DNA of 64,000 bases, from the NCBI GenBank assembly GCA_017893485.1, contig CM030366.1, positions 46,064,283 to 46,128,282 of the forward strand, read 5' to 3'. Position numbers and translations under genes: made by a program. The notes under the pieces are model-generated. The model saw only the letters and a list, made by a program, of their open reading frames with translations, made no database searches and was not told the DNA's origin. Below are positions 1 through 10,111 of the stretch, in pieces (the stretch's first letter is position 1; every line of letters starts with the position of its first letter). This DNA is from Hemerocallis citrina. Its lineage: Eukaryota > Streptophyta > Magnoliopsida > Asparagales > Asphodelaceae.

Positions 1-1866
1 ATTACAAAATTCCAGTTGGGTTAGGAAGCTATGACTCACTACTACAAATCTCTAGTTGGTCAATTTTCCAAATTCTTAACAAATAATTCCTGAATTTTCC
101 ATCTTCGCAGACTAGTCGATTTGCACTAGGCTGAACCTAGTCCATTTTAAAACTCAATAATAATTTAACCTTAAGTCCAATACTTATGAAATTTGAGATT
201 CTTAAACCAAACATATACCACACTATTGTGTCCAAAATTTGTATTCAGATTTATCTCACACAATGAGTTATGACTCCTCAAACATAGCATACAATTTCAG
301 CTGCTCTTTCAGTAGCCATTATACCACTATATAAGGTTTATTTTTGAAACCTCATCAAATGACCTCTAAGAATTCTAAAATTTGAGAATCATAAAATAGA
401 CTCATACCCCAAGTTACTCCGAAAATTTCATATCAAGATCATATACAGACAACTAGTTATGACCTTTTGAACTTCAATCCAAAAACAGTCAGCTTCAGCC
501 ACAACTTCCAGACCAGTTGTATTCTACAATTTCTTTGAGGTACCAAACAACCTCAGAGAAATATGAAATTTAAGACTATAGCTTTAGACACATACAAGAG
601 TGTCCACAAAAATTTCCAACTCAAAATACCCTGTATTAACCCAGATATAAGGACGGAAAGACACAGCAGAATTTCACACAACAGCAGCTCTCCTGGCTGC
701 TCTCTGTCCGAATGTGGGCCAAATGTTTGGGCTACCAAATTGCGTCCAAATATTACAAGAAAATTCATGGATGCACTACATACATAGAACAACAAATTTC
801 CCAAATTTGAACCCCAAATTCCGAACCGTTTGAAGGTAAGAAATTCTTAAAGTCACCTATTCACACATGTCTATAACAAAAGCATCATGAAAGATATATT
901 CTATCATACTACTATATTTTTCTTAGCATGTCATGTTCTTCACACAAGTTAATCATATTTTTCTTAGCTTCTACCACATGCCAAAGATCTCATACACATA
1001 AAAAATTAAATCTTTAGAGTTAGGAGTATCACCCACATGTAGTTGCAAAAAGTCTCCATGTAGCTTGCTTGCTCCTTGCTTCTAGCTCTTGTAGAACTTG
1101 GCCAACACCTTCTCCTTCTCTACTACTCTTCTCCTCTACCACTACTCAAAGACTCCAACTTACACTTCTTCCCTACTTCTCTACTTTTATTTTTGAAACA
1201 AGATGAGAGGATGAGAAGAGATGAAAAGTAGATGGAGTGGGGGGAAAATGGAATGAGATGAGATGGGGGGGGGGGGGTTATATGTTGCCGGCCAAGGCTA
1301 GGGGGGCTGAGGTGGATGGTTGGGTGTGAGAAAGAAATGGATGGTGGAATGAGGTGCCACACCACAAGTTGAAGCTTCTTGGAATTTTCCAAGAAACTTC
1401 TCATTCTCAAAGTCAACATACACATGGTGATTTATCTTCACCATTGGATCTTCATCAAGATCCAAGCCATGATCACATGATGCTAGGGTTCCTAACCCTA
1501 GGTTAGGTCAAGTAACCCTAGGTCACCATACCCTAACCCTAGTGCATAACACAATTTATATTCAATTCAAGTACTAGCTCAATTTAAAGTAACCAATATA
1601 GATAATTTAAAATCTATAAAAATATATGTTTTATAAAAATTATAATTATCTCCCGAAAATTGTCTGGTCAAAATAATCGGGACAAATCCATAGTTTAATC
1701 GAGAAGATATCCCGAGTCTGTCTTATCAGGTTCAGAACAGCTCATATATCTGAAATCTCTCAATTAAAACTGATAACTATTAGAAAAATATGTAATCGTG
1801 TGCAATACTCAGACGTGCACAGATTACAATGCAAAATAGCTATATGCTATTTTGCGGGGTATTACA
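1..1866 (-). mobile_element. LTR of a minus-oriented Ty3/gypsy-like element, cut by the window start
   Basis: The right edge reads GGGGTATTACA at 1856-1866, the reverse complement of TGTAATACCCC. The same terminus opens another LTR at 52938. Just inside it is a hairpin (GCAAAATAGC, short loop, GCTATTTTGC, 1832-1855). In the minus sense there follow about 300 AT-rich bases, a run of AACCCTA-like blocks (1488-1545), a possible TATA box at about 1278-1285 (minus) and a C/T-rich leader at 1100-1240. No long ORF is visible, as expected for an LTR. The opposite end lies outside the window, so full length is unknown. The termini support the call; the clade is inferred. Confidence 0.55.
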
Positions 1867-2911
1867 CCATGCTTTATTTTGTTAAGTTTATTCCAATGCC
1901 ATTGGTAAATCTATGATTTTGTGTTGATAGAAGTGCAGATCTGCGGTTATAAGTGAGATCTAGTTAGTTGAAGAACTGATTTTGAGGATGTTTTGTTATT
2001 TTGGCTGTAGTTATGTGGATATGAGCTGAAGGAATGATAAATCTGATTGTTTGAATGCTTGATTTCTAGCTACTTTTGTTAGATCAGCTTAATTTTTGAA
2101 AATAAAAGAGAGAGGTCTTTTAACACTGATTAAAATAGGTTATGGTGTAAATTTGTTTATTTGCTCCGAATATGAGTGCGGCTTTTAGAATTAAAAAGTT
2201 ATTAAGTTATTAATCATGTCTTAGGATCTTTTCTTCTGTTATTTGTAGATCCATCTTTTTGAGCTAAAATCTTGATGAATCTATGTTTAAAATGCAGGAT
2301 TATTATTAAAAACATATATAGATCTAACAATGTAATTTTGTTTAAAAAATGTTCACATTGTGATTAGAGATTAATGGATGACTAGTGGTTTCATATTCCA
2401 TGATCTTCTATCTATTTCAATTTTTACTGTTGCTTATGATAATTATAGTCTTTTCCAAGCTATCCTTGTTTTTTTCTTTCCATCTCTATGTCGGTTATGT
2501 AGTTAGCAGCAAATAGAGAGCTTGGTTTCCTAAGCATTCTAAGAGTTTGAAGTTTATCCATGTTAAATTGTCGATGCCTTTTAGACTTTGAAAATTACTG
2601 TTTTATGCTAATTAAGTTACGCTAAATACAACATAGGAATGCACAAACTGATAATAAAATGTTGTATTCCTTGCTGTCTAATTATCTGATGAACTGGCAT
2701 TTCTAATATTAGATGGTCATGAGATGCAGGGCCAAATATACAATTGATAAATCCCATTTTCCCAATGTTCCTACATTTAGTTCTATATTTTCGTATAAAC
2801 ACATAATTGTTTATAGACTGCCTATTTTCCCAATTGCTAGTTCAGAAATTATGGACCCATATTTGTAGTGATTCTTACTACTGTTGAAAAACTGCATTTC
2901 CTCTATCTCAA
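1867..2911. other. AT-rich intron-like DNA without a recognisable gene
   Basis: Unique-looking AT-rich sequence between the LTR edge and the tubulin exon. It has the T-rich composition of a long plant intron and probably is the decayed first intron of the tubulin fragment. I found no first tubulin exon here. If it existed, it lies left of the LTR or was never captured. Confidence 0.4.
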
Positions 2912-3403
2912 CCTGATGGCCAAATGCCAAGTGACAAGACTGTTGGCGGAGGTGAGGATGCTTTCAACACCTTTTTCAGTGAGAATTGTGCCGAAAAGCA
3001 CGTCCCCCGTGCTGTCTTTGTTGATCTTGAACCCACTGTGATCGACGAGGTCAGGATCGGAGCCTACCACCAGCTCTTCCACCCTGAGAAGCTCATCAGC
3101 AGCAAGGAGGATGTTGCTGACAAATTTTCCCGTGTCCATTATACCAGTAATCATCTCGATCCAAATAATACCTTATTTTTCATCAATCTATCAAACATTT
3201 TACTGATTCTATATATAGTCTATGTTATTGCAGTTGGTAAAGAGATTGTGGACCTTTGCCTTGATCGTATTAGGAAGCTTGCTGACAACTGCAGTGGTCT
3301 GCAAGGCTTCCTTGTGTTTAGCACTGTTGGTGGAGGCAGTGGCTCTAGCTTGGGCTTTTTTCTCCTTCAACTCATCTTAAGAAAACACAGTGATACATCA
3401 TAG
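2912..3403 (+). pseudogene. Alpha-tubulin gene fragment, two exons
   Basis: Alpha-tubulin binds GTP and forms microtubules with beta-tubulin. The reading frame matches plant alpha-tubulin from about residue 32 ([15 protein letters not shown]) through [13 protein letters not shown] and [13 protein letters not shown] to HYT. A clean 87-bp GT-AG intron (3147-3233) follows. The next exon gives [20 protein letters not shown] and GLQGFLVF up to the GTP-binding glycine loop, here GGGSGSS instead of the conserved GGGTGSG. After about 3351 similarity stops and the frame ends at 3403. The first exon and about two thirds of the protein are absent. The 5' splice acceptor looks lost (CTCAA before CCTGATGG). 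Many normally invariant residues differ ([16 protein letters not shown]), so this is a non-functional piece. It lies about 450 bases inside a CACTA right end, suggesting capture. Confidence 0.85.
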
Positions 3404-3636
3404 GAATGTTAGTTTAAGGGAGAATGTATTATAATGCTATTTCATGCTATCTCATAACTTTATTGTGAAATGAAATTCGTTATGTTACGGTATATCTTAT
3501 CCACAACATTAGTTGTCTTAATTGTCGGTATAGGTTGTATCAAATTAAAAGTTACTTATATATATAACTTTTTATTTTAAAAAAGTTTTAAAAAAATTTT
3601 AGTAAAAAAAATATATTTTAAAATAAAAATACCCTA
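3404..3636. other. AT-rich spacer between tubulin fragment and CACTA subterminal repeats
   Basis: No gene is visible. From about 3560 the A/T-rich lead-in (T and A runs before CCTATCCCGGCG) resembles that at 31215-31262, which precedes the second CACTA end, so the element interior probably includes this stretch. Confidence 0.4.
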
Positions 3637-3855
3637 TCCCGGCGTTTTTGGCCAAAAACTCCTGGATAGGTTATTTATTTCTTTTGTTAAATAAACGTAC
3701 GTGTTCTATAGCGGCGTTTATAAAAAATGCCGGGATAGACCTCCAATCTGTCCCGATGCTCGCTATAACGACGTTTCTGGCGGCGATTCTAGAAACGTCG
3801 CTACTATCTATCCCGACTTTTAAAAACATCGGGATATCTGTTGCATTTAGTAGTG
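3637..3855 (+). mobile_element. CACTA transposon right end with subterminal repeats
   Basis: Repeated inverted motifs of the type TATCCCGGCGTTTTTGG and AAAATGCCGGGATAGAC fill the stretch, including TCTGTCCCGATGCTCGCTAT. It ends with TTTAGTAGTG, whose complement begins CACTA. Sequence order matches the end at 31262-31683, so both are the same family and end. No transposase is present. The partner left end is not visible; it would lie beyond the LTR at 1-1866 or outside the window. Confidence 0.65.
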
Positions 3856-4927
3856 TTTGTAAATCTCATTAATAAGATTTGTACTTAGATTTATATGTAA
3901 ATTTTTGAATAATTAATTTTATTACTTTGATCTGTTTTATGTGCGAAGTTAATTTTTATTTCTTTAATTTAAAACTGTTGTGCATGTCCAGTTTCATTTG
4001 AGTGTTTCATTCAAAAAAGTTGTTTTTCCATTTCAATTTGTTGGTTGAGCTTCTTTGAAAAAGGCAGAAGTGAGGGTGTTAGAGTTGGATGGATTAAAAC
4101 TGGTTGTGTTAGAGTAAGACAGTCATTTCTTGATTGTTATTTTTAATGTTGTGAAAAAGTTACATTAGATTTATTGTAGTTAGTGTAGATTAGAAAGTTC
4201 ACTTGCAGTTTATTGGATATGTGTTCGTAACCCAATATATTTAGCTTATAATTTTCTAGCATTAAACTTGATTACGAGTTTGTTGCACTAGTAAGTTCCA
4301 TCTCTTAAAGCATTTTATTTTATTTTTGGTAGATTGGTCTTTCTTCTTTTCGTATTTGATCTATTTACTTCAATTAAACTAGCGGTTGTCAAGATATTTG
4401 GGAAAGTTCTATTTGGCTCTTGGCTTGTGTTTATTTGTGCTTCAGAGTTAATTACTATATGCTATAGCTTCTTATATCACATCTGATGTTCTTATGGCTC
4501 CCTCTAGTTTAGAAGAACTAAGAGTTGTTATATAGTCTTTATGGATTATAGCAAGAACTGAGAGCTAGAATGAGAGCATTGGCGGCAAAAGAAGAAAAAT
4601 AATGTTCACATACTTTCTACTCTGCACTAGAAACTAGTTTGTTAGACATCAGATATGATGTTCAAGTTGTTTTATATACTCAGTAGTGAGAAAAATGTCT
4701 AGTTATCTATGATAATATTCTCATTTATAATTTCTCTTGTTCGCACATTATACCATGGATATACCAACTGGTAATGGTTAATTTTCAACAAAAATGTAGC
4801 ACTGGTAAACTAGCTTGAATCTCTTTCACCTTCTAGCTTTTTCGGGCTTTGCATTTGCGTTTAATCCCTTCATATGCCTATTACTGTGTTGACTTTGCAG
4901 AGACATTAGTGCATTCCTCACTTGAAC
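3856..4927. other. AT-rich non-coding stretch
   Basis: T-rich, intron-like DNA. Both strands were read and no convincing exon, repeat or terminal structure was found. Confidence 0.4.
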
Positions 4928-5400
4928 CATGTGAACAAGGCCGGCCTCACTCTTGAGGCGGGTGAGGCGGCCGCCTTAGGCCCCCGGCGTTTTTGCGATT
5001 TTAGGGGCCCCATATTTGTAATTCCCTTGTAAATATAGGCACGTATTTTGCGCGTAAAAAATACTGTTATTAGGGGCCCCATATTTGTAATTCCCTTGTA
5101 AATATAGGCACGTATTTTGCGCGTAAAAAATACTGTTATTAGGGGCCCCAAAAATAATTATTTGAGCCTTTAATTTTTTTTTAAAAAAATTACTTGGGTT
5201 TAGTCTTAAAGACTTGAATTTGAGTGATTTAAAACAAATTTATATATTTTGCATATTTTGTTTTCAACAATGTGTAATTTTTTTTGTATAGATGTTTTTT
5301 TTTTATAATTTTTTTTATTTTTTTTTTTTTAGTGTATGGGAGCCCCATTTCGGGAGTTCGCCTCGGACCCCGAGAACTCAGGGCCGGTCCTGCATGTGAA
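4928..5400. mobile_element. hAT-type MITE with 8-bp target duplication
   Basis: The element runs 4936-5392, flanked by the perfect 8-bp direct repeat CATGTGAA (4928-4935 and 5393-5400). Its ends are imperfect inverted repeats: CAAGGCCGGCC on the left, and CAGGACCGGCC as the complement of the right end. An 8-bp duplication is the hAT superfamily hallmark. At 457 bp with no ORF it is non-autonomous. The interior is GC-rich near the ends (GGGGCCCC blocks) and T-rich in the middle, as in other plant GGGCCGGCCC-ended MITEs. Confidence 0.85.
5003..5149. repeat. 69-bp tandem duplication inside the hAT MITE
   Basis: Two apparently identical 69-bp units (5003-5071 and 5072-5140) begin AGGGGCCCCATATTTG. 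A third, partial start (AGGGGCCCCA) is at 5141. The lack of visible divergence suggests a recent duplication. Confidence 0.9.
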
Positions 5401-5863
5401 GATGCAAATTTTTGATTTGCCTCCTTACCTTTAGAGGTAATTCATTTGTCTTTAATGTTTCCATTTTGGCAGAAGTGATTATGTTGTTTAGTAAAATATA
5501 TAGAGTGATTTCTTATGTTCTTTGTTCCAAATTGCTTTATTCTTTGTTGCTCTATCCTTGAAGTGAATTACATTTGTTCTTGTAATTCTTACCGAGCTTA
5601 TCATCATGGAGTCCGAGAATAAAGAACTCACTGTTCTGTTTTCTTTTAATAAATTTAACTGTTAAAATCTGCCCATAGAGGCAGAAGCATCTATCCATGC
5701 ATGTGAACCATTTATGGTATTATTGTTTCTGGGCCATAAATTGCAGCTTCATTAATTCTTTGATTGAAGTGATAATTTTCCTCATGTTTTTGTGTGTGAG
5801 TTAAATTACCTGTTTATTCCATCTGGAACGACAATGTTCTTGTTGACGTCTCTATTTTTGAGT
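5401..5863. other. Non-coding stretch
   Basis: AT-rich, intron-like; no gene or repeat recognised on either strand. Confidence 0.4.
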
Positions 5864-6000
5864 TGCTTACTTGCCTTTGTTTGTTTGTTTGTTTTTTTTT
5901 TTTTGAATAAAGGTGGAGTATAGCCACCCTGTTTCATTAATAAGGGATTAATAAAACAAACTTAGAGTATTTTAGCAGCGAGTGCTTACTTGCCTTTGTT
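5864..6000 (-). mobile_element. Short LINE-type 3' end with 18-bp target duplication
   Basis: The insert is 5882-5982, flanked by the perfect direct repeat TGCTTACTTGCCTTTGTT (5864-5881 and 5983-6000). On the minus strand it ends in a poly(A) tract interrupted near the tip by short A-rich repeats (plus strand GTTTGTTTG then a T run). A target duplication of this length, an A tail and extreme 5' truncation are what target-primed reverse transcription produces. The 100-bp body carries no codable domain, so LINE and SINE cannot be told apart with certainty. Confidence 0.75.
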
Positions 6001-6372
6001 GCCATTAGAGAATGGCAATCTTTCTTCTTTTTTGTGATTCACAGCTCAAAATTAACTTTATTCATGGGGGGGTCATATACCTCTATTATGAAGAGTTTAA
6101 GCAAGACAATTTCTGTTCATCTATAATTAATTGTTGGTGTTGTGTTTAGTTTTTTATTAATTGTTATTGCCAAGTTCATATTATGTAGACATCGTAATGA
6201 ATCAGCTTTCCGGAATAGTATTTGTTGAGTTATCAGTTTCGAGCATTTTCCTTGTCATTATCATTTGATGCTATCTAGTGAAAACAAATGCATTGATAAG
6301 CTGATCACATTGTGTTCAAACATGCTTCACAGATTCAAACATGCTTCACAGTAAAAGAAAGGAAAGAAAGGA
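6001..6372. other. Non-coding stretch
   Basis: Intron-like DNA. The only structure seen is a short repeat of AACATGCTTCACAG near 6318-6353. Confidence 0.4.
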
Positions 6373-6513
6373 GACTTCATCAATCATCTTATACATGAGG
6401 TTTAGCCGAGGGCTATCAAGAACATTGAGGGTGTTCTGACCTTTGTTGATTGGCTTGATAGTGCCGACAAGAACGGTTGGAGAAGGAGAAGATCAAACAC
6501 TAAGAACACATGA
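6373..6513 (+). pseudogene. CHUP1/IPGA1-like exon remnant (tentative)
   Basis: One frame reads KGDFINHLIHEV, a stop, then a run ending NIEGVLTFVDWLD (to 6459), followed by an unrelated basic tail and a stop at about 6513. From memory, the order K-G-(D/E)-F-(I/V)-N-x-L-I, then N-I-E-x-V-x-x-F-V-x-W-L-D, matches the plant CHUP1 family. CHUP1 anchors chloroplasts to actin; relatives act at microtubules. In that family the block continues into a conserved ELSFLVDERAVLKHF-like segment, which is missing here. The internal stop and abrupt loss of similarity mark it as a relic. A database search could overturn this. Confidence 0.4.
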
Positions 6514-6574
6514 CGATTATGATAACTAGTGTGATAACTCAATTTCGTTATGTTGGTGTTTGCATTTATGTATG

Positions 6575-6598
6575 GATATATATATATATATATATATG
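6575..6598. repeat. AT microsatellite
   Basis: Alternating AT tract of about 24 bases. Confidence 0.9.
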
Positions 6599-6691
6599 TA
6601 TTTGGATGTTGATTGATTGTATTTGAATTTTAAATATTATTCCGAGTTGTTTATATGTTATATCTCCTTTGAATCTTTATATATATATATA

Positions 6692-7662
6692 GTAGGTTTG
6701 CCCGTTAACACGTGCCTATGGCACGTCTTTGGAACGGTGCACTTGGTTGATTATATAAAATAGTTTTGGAGATCCAGCAAATTAATTGAAGTAGGTCCAG
6801 CAAATAAATCACCAAATTAAAATGTTTTAAACCCAAAAATAAAACAATGATACCTCTCTGAACTTGCATCTCATGCACACACAAAATTCGAGTCAGCAAA
6901 AAACTGAGTAATCCCCTGCACACACAAAATTAAAAATTAGAATGAGAATTCAGTTAATGAGATGAAATTAGAGTCGTCGCATCGCATATAGATGCTCTCG
7001 ATTCGGTGGAGGGGAGTCGTTGATACGGAGTCGCTTGATATCTGCGCTCGATTTGGTGGAGGGGAGTACCGATACGGAATCAGCAGCGGATCAAGCGGAT
7101 CAGATATCAGCGACGACCTCTAGATTGGGGTTCGACGTTGGATTTGGATTTGCTTTGAGATTTTCAAATTTTCAAATTTTTAAAATTTCAAAAAAATTAA
7201 ATTTTTTTATTTTAAACTTTTTAATATTTTTAAAATTTAAAATTTTATAATTTTTTTTAATAATTTTATAATTTAATAATTTTTTAAAGTTTTTTAAATT
7301 TTTAAAATTTTTAAAATTTTTAAATTTTTTTAGAAGATTTTGATTTTTTTTTTTTGTTTTTTTTAATTTTTTTGAATTATTTTTAAAGATACTCAATTTT
7401 TTTTTCCAGAAGAGTCGTCGCATTTTAAGTTTTTTATTTTTTTAAAAAAATTAAAATTTTTATTTTTCTTATTTTTTTTAATAAGTAAGAGAGAGGGGGA
7501 GAAATAATTAAACAAATAAAAAAGTTGTCTTGGGGGAATTTGAATTTTGGGGGAAGACTTTTGGGAGGGAAAATATGTTTTGTGATGTTAGATCTGGGCC
7601 TTTAATTTTGGGGTGAATTGAAGGAGAACCACTTGATAGCTTTCTTTGTGTTTTATTATATA
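6692..7662 (-). mobile_element. Non-autonomous Helitron, minus orientation
   Basis: On the minus strand the element begins near 7662 (TATATAATAAAACACAAAG) and ends at 6692. The 3' end has the hairpin ACGTGCC-ATA-GGCACGT, then GTTAACGGGCAAACCTAC, with host T next. Hairpin plus CTRR-like end and lack of inverted repeats or target duplication define Helitrons. It has no Rep/helicase ORF. The interior is extremely A/T-rich (7170-7480) and carries the family block GGTGGAGGGGAGTC near 7005-7070. Confidence 0.75.
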
Positions 7663-8480
7663 CTAGGTTTGCCCGTTGACACGTGCCTACGGCACGTCTT
7701 CAGAACGGTGCACCTGGTTTGATTATATAATATAGTTTTGGAGGTCCAGCAAATTAATTGAAGTAGTAAACATATTATATGAGGAAGCAGTATATCTACC
7801 TTTAAGCTCAATTATCGTCTTCCTAATCATTAGCTTGAACTTACCTGAAATGCATATAGTTTGTTAGAAACATTGCATAGAGTTTTTTTAACTTCAGCAT
7901 CAATTTTAGATGCTTGTAATAGTTATGTAAGGACATTATCATATAGGTTTTATAGAGCTTACTCTAATCTCATAACCAATATGAGCATGTCTAAATACAA
8001 TGGTAACGCAGGTGCAAGTGTGAAGGTATCTACTATACCAATAATCTAAACATTTATTTTTTAAATTTTAAATTTTTATTTCTAAAATTTTAAAAATTTT
8101 AAAAAATTTATTTTAAAAAAAAATAAATTAATATTTTTAAATTAAAAAAAAATTTTACAAATTTTTTTTATAAGTTTTTAATTTTTAAATTTTTTTGAAT
8201 TAATTTTAAAGTCTTTAAAATTTTAAATTTTTTGGTTTAAGTTTTTTTTTAAAAAAGTTAAAATTTTTATTTTTTGTAGTTTTTGAATAGAAGAGAGAGA
8301 GAGAGAGAGAAAGAAATAATTAAATAAATAAAGAAGTTGTTTTGGGTGGGGATTTCAATTTGAAATTTGGGGGAAAACTATTGGGGGGAAAATATGTTTT
8401 TTGAGGTTAGATCTGAGCCTTTAATTTTGGGGGAATTGAAGAAGAGCCACTTGATAGCTTTCTTTGTGTTTTATTATATA
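7663..8480 (-). mobile_element. Second Helitron of the same family, abutting the first
   Basis: The 3' end is canonical: plus-strand CTAGGTTTGCCCGTTGAC at 7663, followed by the ACGTGCC/GGCACGT hairpin. The 5' end (complement of TTTGTGTTTTATTATATA, about 8464-8480) merges into a TA microsatellite, so its exact edge is uncertain. It shares ends but a different interior half with its neighbour, so the two are different deletion derivatives. No ORF. Confidence 0.75.
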
Positions 8481-8499
8481 TATATATATATATATATAT

Positions 8500-8693
8500 G
8501 CTAATATTAGAGATGGTGAGATGGGTGAGATGAAAATATTTTTTGAAAGATGAGCGATTTGAGTATCCAAATCTCGATCACACCGTTCACATCAATCTAC
8601 CTGTCATCTAGATGGTGTGTACAAAATTTCAAGCGATTTTGAGATTTCTACCCTAAGCATAAAAGCATTCAATATATCATAAAGATGATGCAC

Positions 8694-8760
<67 letters not shown>

Positions 8761-8930
8761 TTTATTTGAATGCTTCGATGCACCAGCTAGAGGTTTCCAA
8801 TTCGCTTGAAATTTTATAAACACCATCTAGATGACATGTAGAATGATGTGAATGGTGTGATCGAGATTTTGATGATTCAAATTGCTCATCTCACAAAAAA
8901 ATAATCCATCTCACCATCTCATAATAACAT

Positions 8931-8934
<4 letters not shown>
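8500..8934. mobile_element. Fold-back (long inverted repeat) element in a TA microsatellite
   Basis: Left arm 8500-8680 (GATGGTGAGATG, CTCGATCACACCGTTCACAT, CATCTAGATGGTG) is matched in reverse complement by right arm 8758-8934 (CACCATCTAGATG, ATGTGAATGGTGTGATCGAG, CATCTCACCATCTC). The loop is an AT tract and both outer flanks are TA tracts. No ORF. A TA-targeting MITE is plausible, but the repetitive flanks hide any target duplication. Confidence 0.7.
8695..8757. repeat. AT microsatellite in the fold-back loop
   Basis: About 60 bases of alternating AT. Equivalent tracts lie at 8477-8499, 8934-8993 and 9251-9290. Confidence 0.95.
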
Positions 8935-8994
<60 letters not shown>

Positions 8995-8997
<3 letters not shown>

Positions 8998-9250
8998 TGC
9001 ACAGACCCGTTGCAGACGGCCTTGTGGGCCGTTGGATCGACCATGATCAGATCCAACGGCTCAGATTAGCCGCGCCTAAATCCCCCTCCCTCTCACTTAA
9101 GTTGTGAGGGGCATAATGGGTATTTCACCCTATTATACCCCCATCAACTCTTAACTCTCTCACACTTTCTCTCTTTCGTACCCCGTTCAGTTTTTTTTGG
9201 ACAAAAATATAACTTGGCCGTCGTTGGCAACGACGGGCTAAGGTAAAGTG

Positions 9251-9293
<43 letters not shown>

Positions 9294-9680
9294 AACTCAG
9301 ACCTACTCTATCTTTTCTCTCTCACTCTCTCCTTACTCTATCTATCTTCTTTCCCGAACCCAAACTCAATCTCAACCAAAACAAGTTTCCCTCTCACTCC
9401 GGTGCCGCCTCCTCTCTCACTCACTCTCTCCCTCTTCTCCCTTTCCCTTTCTTTTGAAGCACCTCCTGAAATCCAAAAAAAGCTTAACCCTAACCATCTC
9501 ACAAACTCCTCTTCCGTCCACTGCTGCTCCTCCTCCATTCTCACACCTTTGCTCACTCCCAATCTCTTCTCCAATCTTCGAAATCACTCCTCCTCCAATC
9601 TTTGAAAGCAAATCGGGAAGTCGAAATCCTAGTTCGGCGAAAACACCTACATTGGAGAAATTCATAGTTGTGCAAGGTAA
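8995..9680 (+). other. Probable promoter and 5' leader of the PMD transposon gene
   Basis: After a microsatellite comes a palindrome, GCCGTTGGATC and GATCCAACGGC (9032-9061), then a C/T-rich leader (9300-9450). The last part could be a first exon ending GTGCAAG before GTAATG at about 9676. A 99-residue frame (9454-9753) is proline/serine-rich with no recognised domain. In relatives of this gene the coding start lies downstream of a 5'-UTR intron, which fits the ATG at 17663. The link is inferred from position. Confidence 0.35.
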
Positions 9681-9934
9681 TGACTTAATCCTTAGCTTCA
9701 TAGTTGTATTTATGTTTTTTTTAAAATATTTTTTATGTTTTCTAATTACTTGAAATGATTATTGTGATGTGTAATTTAGTAAATGTAGTAGTTTGTATGG
9801 AGTATTTTGATGATTTTAGATTGCAGAATTTTAGTCGTAGTTGTTGTTGTTCGCTCAAATTGCAGATGTAGTCGTATTTTTTATTGTTTGATATTATTAA
9901 AACCGCATAAACGGTCTAAAATAATTCCGAAACT
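9681..9934. other. Intron-like AT-rich DNA
   Basis: T-rich sequence with no gene seen; probably the intron between the leader and the PMD coding exons. Confidence 0.35.
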
Positions 9935-10111
9935 TTGCGAGTAGGTCAGATTCATGACACACAAGTTAATGTAACTTCTAGGAGTGAGTTTCGACTCACT
10001 GTTTGCAAGATACGGCTGTGTACCGCTTTTGGTCAAGAAAAATTAAAATAAAACGATACACGGCCGTATCTCGCAAACCGTGAGACGAAACTCAACTCTA
10101 GAAGTTCTGTT
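9935..10111. repeat. Hairpin repeat copy 1 (split from the others by the Copia element)
   Basis: Two arms of about 60 bases are inverted copies: TTTGCAAGATACGGCTGTGT on the left and ACACGGCCGTATCTCGCAAA on the right, edged by AACTTCTAGGAGTGAGTTTC and GAAACTCAACTCTAGAAGTT. Related copies lie at 16978-17160 and 17330-17535. Confidence 0.8.

Noticed and set aside
7172..7423. Lys/Asn/Phe-only frame
   Set aside because: Translation of A/T homopolymer-like sequence inside a Helitron.
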